Positions 63,229 through 64,000 of a stretch of 64,000 nt of DNA are shown here, in pieces. The notes beneath the pieces are model-generated. The model searched no databases and was not told the origin of the DNA. It saw only the letters and a program-made list of their open reading frames with translations. The stretch is from Aeromonas veronii bv. veronii (GTDB taxonomy: Bacteria; Pseudomonadota; Gammaproteobacteria; Enterobacterales; Aeromonadaceae), in assembly GCF_000820225.1 (NCBI RefSeq), contig NZ_CDDK01000024.1, positions 1 to 64,000 of the forward strand. Direction: 5' to 3'. The position numbers were made by a program, and so were the translations under genes. Position 1 is the first letter of the stretch, and every line of letters begins with the position of its first letter.

Positions 63229-63321
63229 TCACTCGTGGTCACGGTGCGTCAGGGCACGCATTGGATTGCTCACGAGGCTCGGCAGTTTGCTGGCCACCGG
63301 GTAGATAATTTCTTGCTGCAT
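63229..63321 (-). CDS. Micro-ORF between kdpF and kdpA (junction duplicate)
   Basis: A 30-codon frame. It begins [10 protein letters not shown], nearly the KdpA start ([10 protein letters not shown]), and ends MRALTHRDHE, nearly the KdpF end (MRALTRSHE). Both stop codons and the spacers (TGAGGGACTA, TGAGGAACTA) match too. AGGGA lies 8 bp before its ATG. At the start two codon changes are synonymous and one changes W to Q; at the end three are synonymous. This is the clearest junction duplication in the window. Confidence 0.55.
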   Translation of the reverse strand: MQQEIIYPVASKLPSLVSNPMRALTHRDHE

Positions 63322-63333
63322 ATAGGTAGTCCC

Positions 63334-63411
63334 TCACTCGTGACTGCGCGTGAGTGCGCGCATCAGATAGGCCATCAAGGCGAGGACGAGCAGCAGATAT
63401 AGCCAATTCAT
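63334..63411 (-). CDS. kdpF: Potassium-transporting ATPase subunit KdpF
   Basis: A 25-residue single-helix peptide, MNWLYLLLVLALMAYLMRAL followed by TRSHE. Length, hydrophobicity and position before kdpA match KdpF, which stabilises the KdpABC complex. A GGAG site lies just upstream. It is too short for most gene finders. Confidence 0.88.
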   Translation of the reverse strand: MNWLYLLLVLALMAYLMRALTRSHE

Positions 63412-63493
63412 ATCGACTCCATTGAGATAATTAGCTGCGAGAGCCGATGTAAGACCATATCGACTCTGTTGGTGTCATTGACGCTGAAAAGGG

Positions 63494-63555
63494 TATGTAA
63501 AACAGGCGTAAAGGCGCCATAAAGCGCCATGTGGCAGGCGTAAAATCGGCGTAAA
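63494..63555 (-). promoter_or_regulatory. Probable KdpE operator repeats upstream of kdpF
   Basis: TTTACGCC-like octamers recur at 11-bp steps: one group at 63494, 63505 and 63516 (TATGTAAA, GGCGTAAA, GCCATAAA on the plus strand) and a second at 63537 and 63548 (GGCGTAAA twice). Tandem repeats with helical-turn spacing are how OmpR-type regulators bind. The sites lie 83-144 bp before kdpF. The rest of this 182-bp gap holds only the gor terminator. Confidence 0.65.
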
Positions 63556-63591
63556 GAACGACGGATCTGCGAGAGAAATGGCGGAGGGATC

Positions 63592-63616
63592 AAAAAACCC
63601 GGCCTGAGCCGGGTTT
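63592..63616 (-). terminator. Terminator after gor
   Basis: AAACCCGGC, loop, GCCGGGTTT with a run of six Ts on the minus strand. It follows the gor region and precedes the kdp promoter. Confidence 0.9.
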
Positions 63617-63678
63617 GGGAGAAGGGGTTAGATGGTTGTCGAAGCCGGCTCCTCGTGAAAGGTCAACTTCAAACGTAC

Positions 63679-63771
63679 CTATCGCATTGTTACGAACTCT
63701 TCAGCGCTGGTGGGATGAGGCATGGGAACGCAGTTGTTGAAGTTGGCCTGATAATGACAGGCCAACTTCAT
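63679..63771 (-). CDS. Micro-ORF after gor repeating its C-terminus
   Basis: A 30-codon frame that starts MKLACHYQ and ends with [20 protein letters not shown] plus R. The last part repeats the Gor C-terminus ([20 protein letters not shown]). Over the final twelve codons ([12 protein letters not shown]) the peptides are identical while six codons and the stop differ only synonymously. The spacing between the two stops is 99 bp. A second, shorter frame, TTG then KLTFHEEPASTTI, follows and resembles the MKLACH start. Confidence 0.5.
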   Translation of the reverse strand: MKLACHYQANFNNCVPMPHPTSAEEFVTMR

Positions 63772-63777
63772 CTGCCC

Positions 63778-64000
63778 TTAACGCATAGTGACGAACTCTT
63801 CTGCACTGGTCGGATGGATCGCCACGCAGTTGTCGAAATCAGCCTTGGTGGCACCCATCTTCATGGCGACGCCGAAACCTTGCAGGATCTCGTCCATCGC
63901 AAAGCCGATACCGTGCAAACCGACCACCTTCTCTTCCGGGCCGACGCAGACCAGCTTCATCCGGGTGGGCTGGCGATGCTGGGTCAGCGCAGAGTACATG
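63778..64000 (-). CDS. gor: Glutathione reductase, C-terminal part (runs off the window)
   Basis: The last 74 or so residues of glutathione reductase. [39 protein letters not shown] and the C-terminal [12 protein letters not shown] match the dimerisation domain; the His-Pro-Thr pair supplies the catalytic His of the partner active site. The gene's 5' part lies beyond position 64000. It reduces glutathione disulfide with NADPH in the cytoplasm. Confidence 0.95.
   Translation of the reverse strand, partial: MYSALTQHRQPTRMKLVCVGPEEKVVGLHGIGFAMDEILQGFGVAMKMGATKADFDNCVAIHPTSAEEFVTMR

Overview
The window is chromosomal DNA around the replication origin of a gammaproteobacterium, almost certainly an Aeromonas. 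The support is an OXA-12/AmpS-type class D beta-lactamase linked to blrAB, a LuxR protein resembling AhyR, a TonB2-type energy cluster, and Vibrio-like gene order mnmG-oriC-mioC ... mnmE-yidC-yidD-rnpA-rpmH - amino-acid ABC transporter - dnaA-dnaN-recF-gyrB. I could not settle the species.

Layout, left to right. At 1-133 the tandem promoters of an rRNA operon read out of the window to the left. At 209-5036 an iron-regulated TonB2 cluster (DUF3450, TtpC-like, ExbB, ExbD, TonB, TPR protein) lies behind a 9+9 bp palindromic Fur box. At 5247-6023 is a LuxR solo with no luxI beside it. glmS and its DeoR-type regulator (6083-8745) are separated from glmU (13936-15297) by a beta-lactamase regulon: blrA-blrB, ampS, a DUF1566 lipoprotein and creD, with a TTCAC-N6-TTCAC Blr tag before creD. 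The F1Fo ATP synthase operon (atpIBEFHAGDC) fills 15391-22301, followed by parB-parA, rsmG and mnmG. oriC lies at about 26887-27242, then mioC.

An iron-uptake island (28119-35650) separates mioC from mnmE: a FhuA-type receptor, a close YojI homologue (peptide exporter), then FhuC, FhuD and FhuB. The RNA-processing and membrane-insertion block (mnmE, yidC, yidD, rnpA, rpmH), a cystine/polar amino-acid ABC transporter and dnaA-dnaN-recF-gyrB follow. Four parS-like sites lie between 45.9 and 55.4 kb, interleaved with a GlxA-type regulator, a metallo-hydrolase, two small heat-shock proteins under sigma-32 and ROSE-like thermometer control, avtA, and an AraC/MFS efflux pair. The kdpFABC-kdpDE potassium system and the 3' end of gor close the window.

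The most unusual signal is a recurring structure at gene junctions. Between dnaA and dnaN, kdpF and kdpA, kdpC and kdpD, less clearly kdpA/kdpB and kdpD/kdpE, and just after gor, there is an extra diverged copy of the junction. In most cases it forms a 14-30 codon open micro-ORF that starts like the downstream gene and ends like the upstream gene. Several copies differ from their parents mainly at synonymous positions. They may be translated micropeptides, or scars of recombination with a diverged allele. No insertion sequences, CRISPR arrays or tRNA genes were seen.
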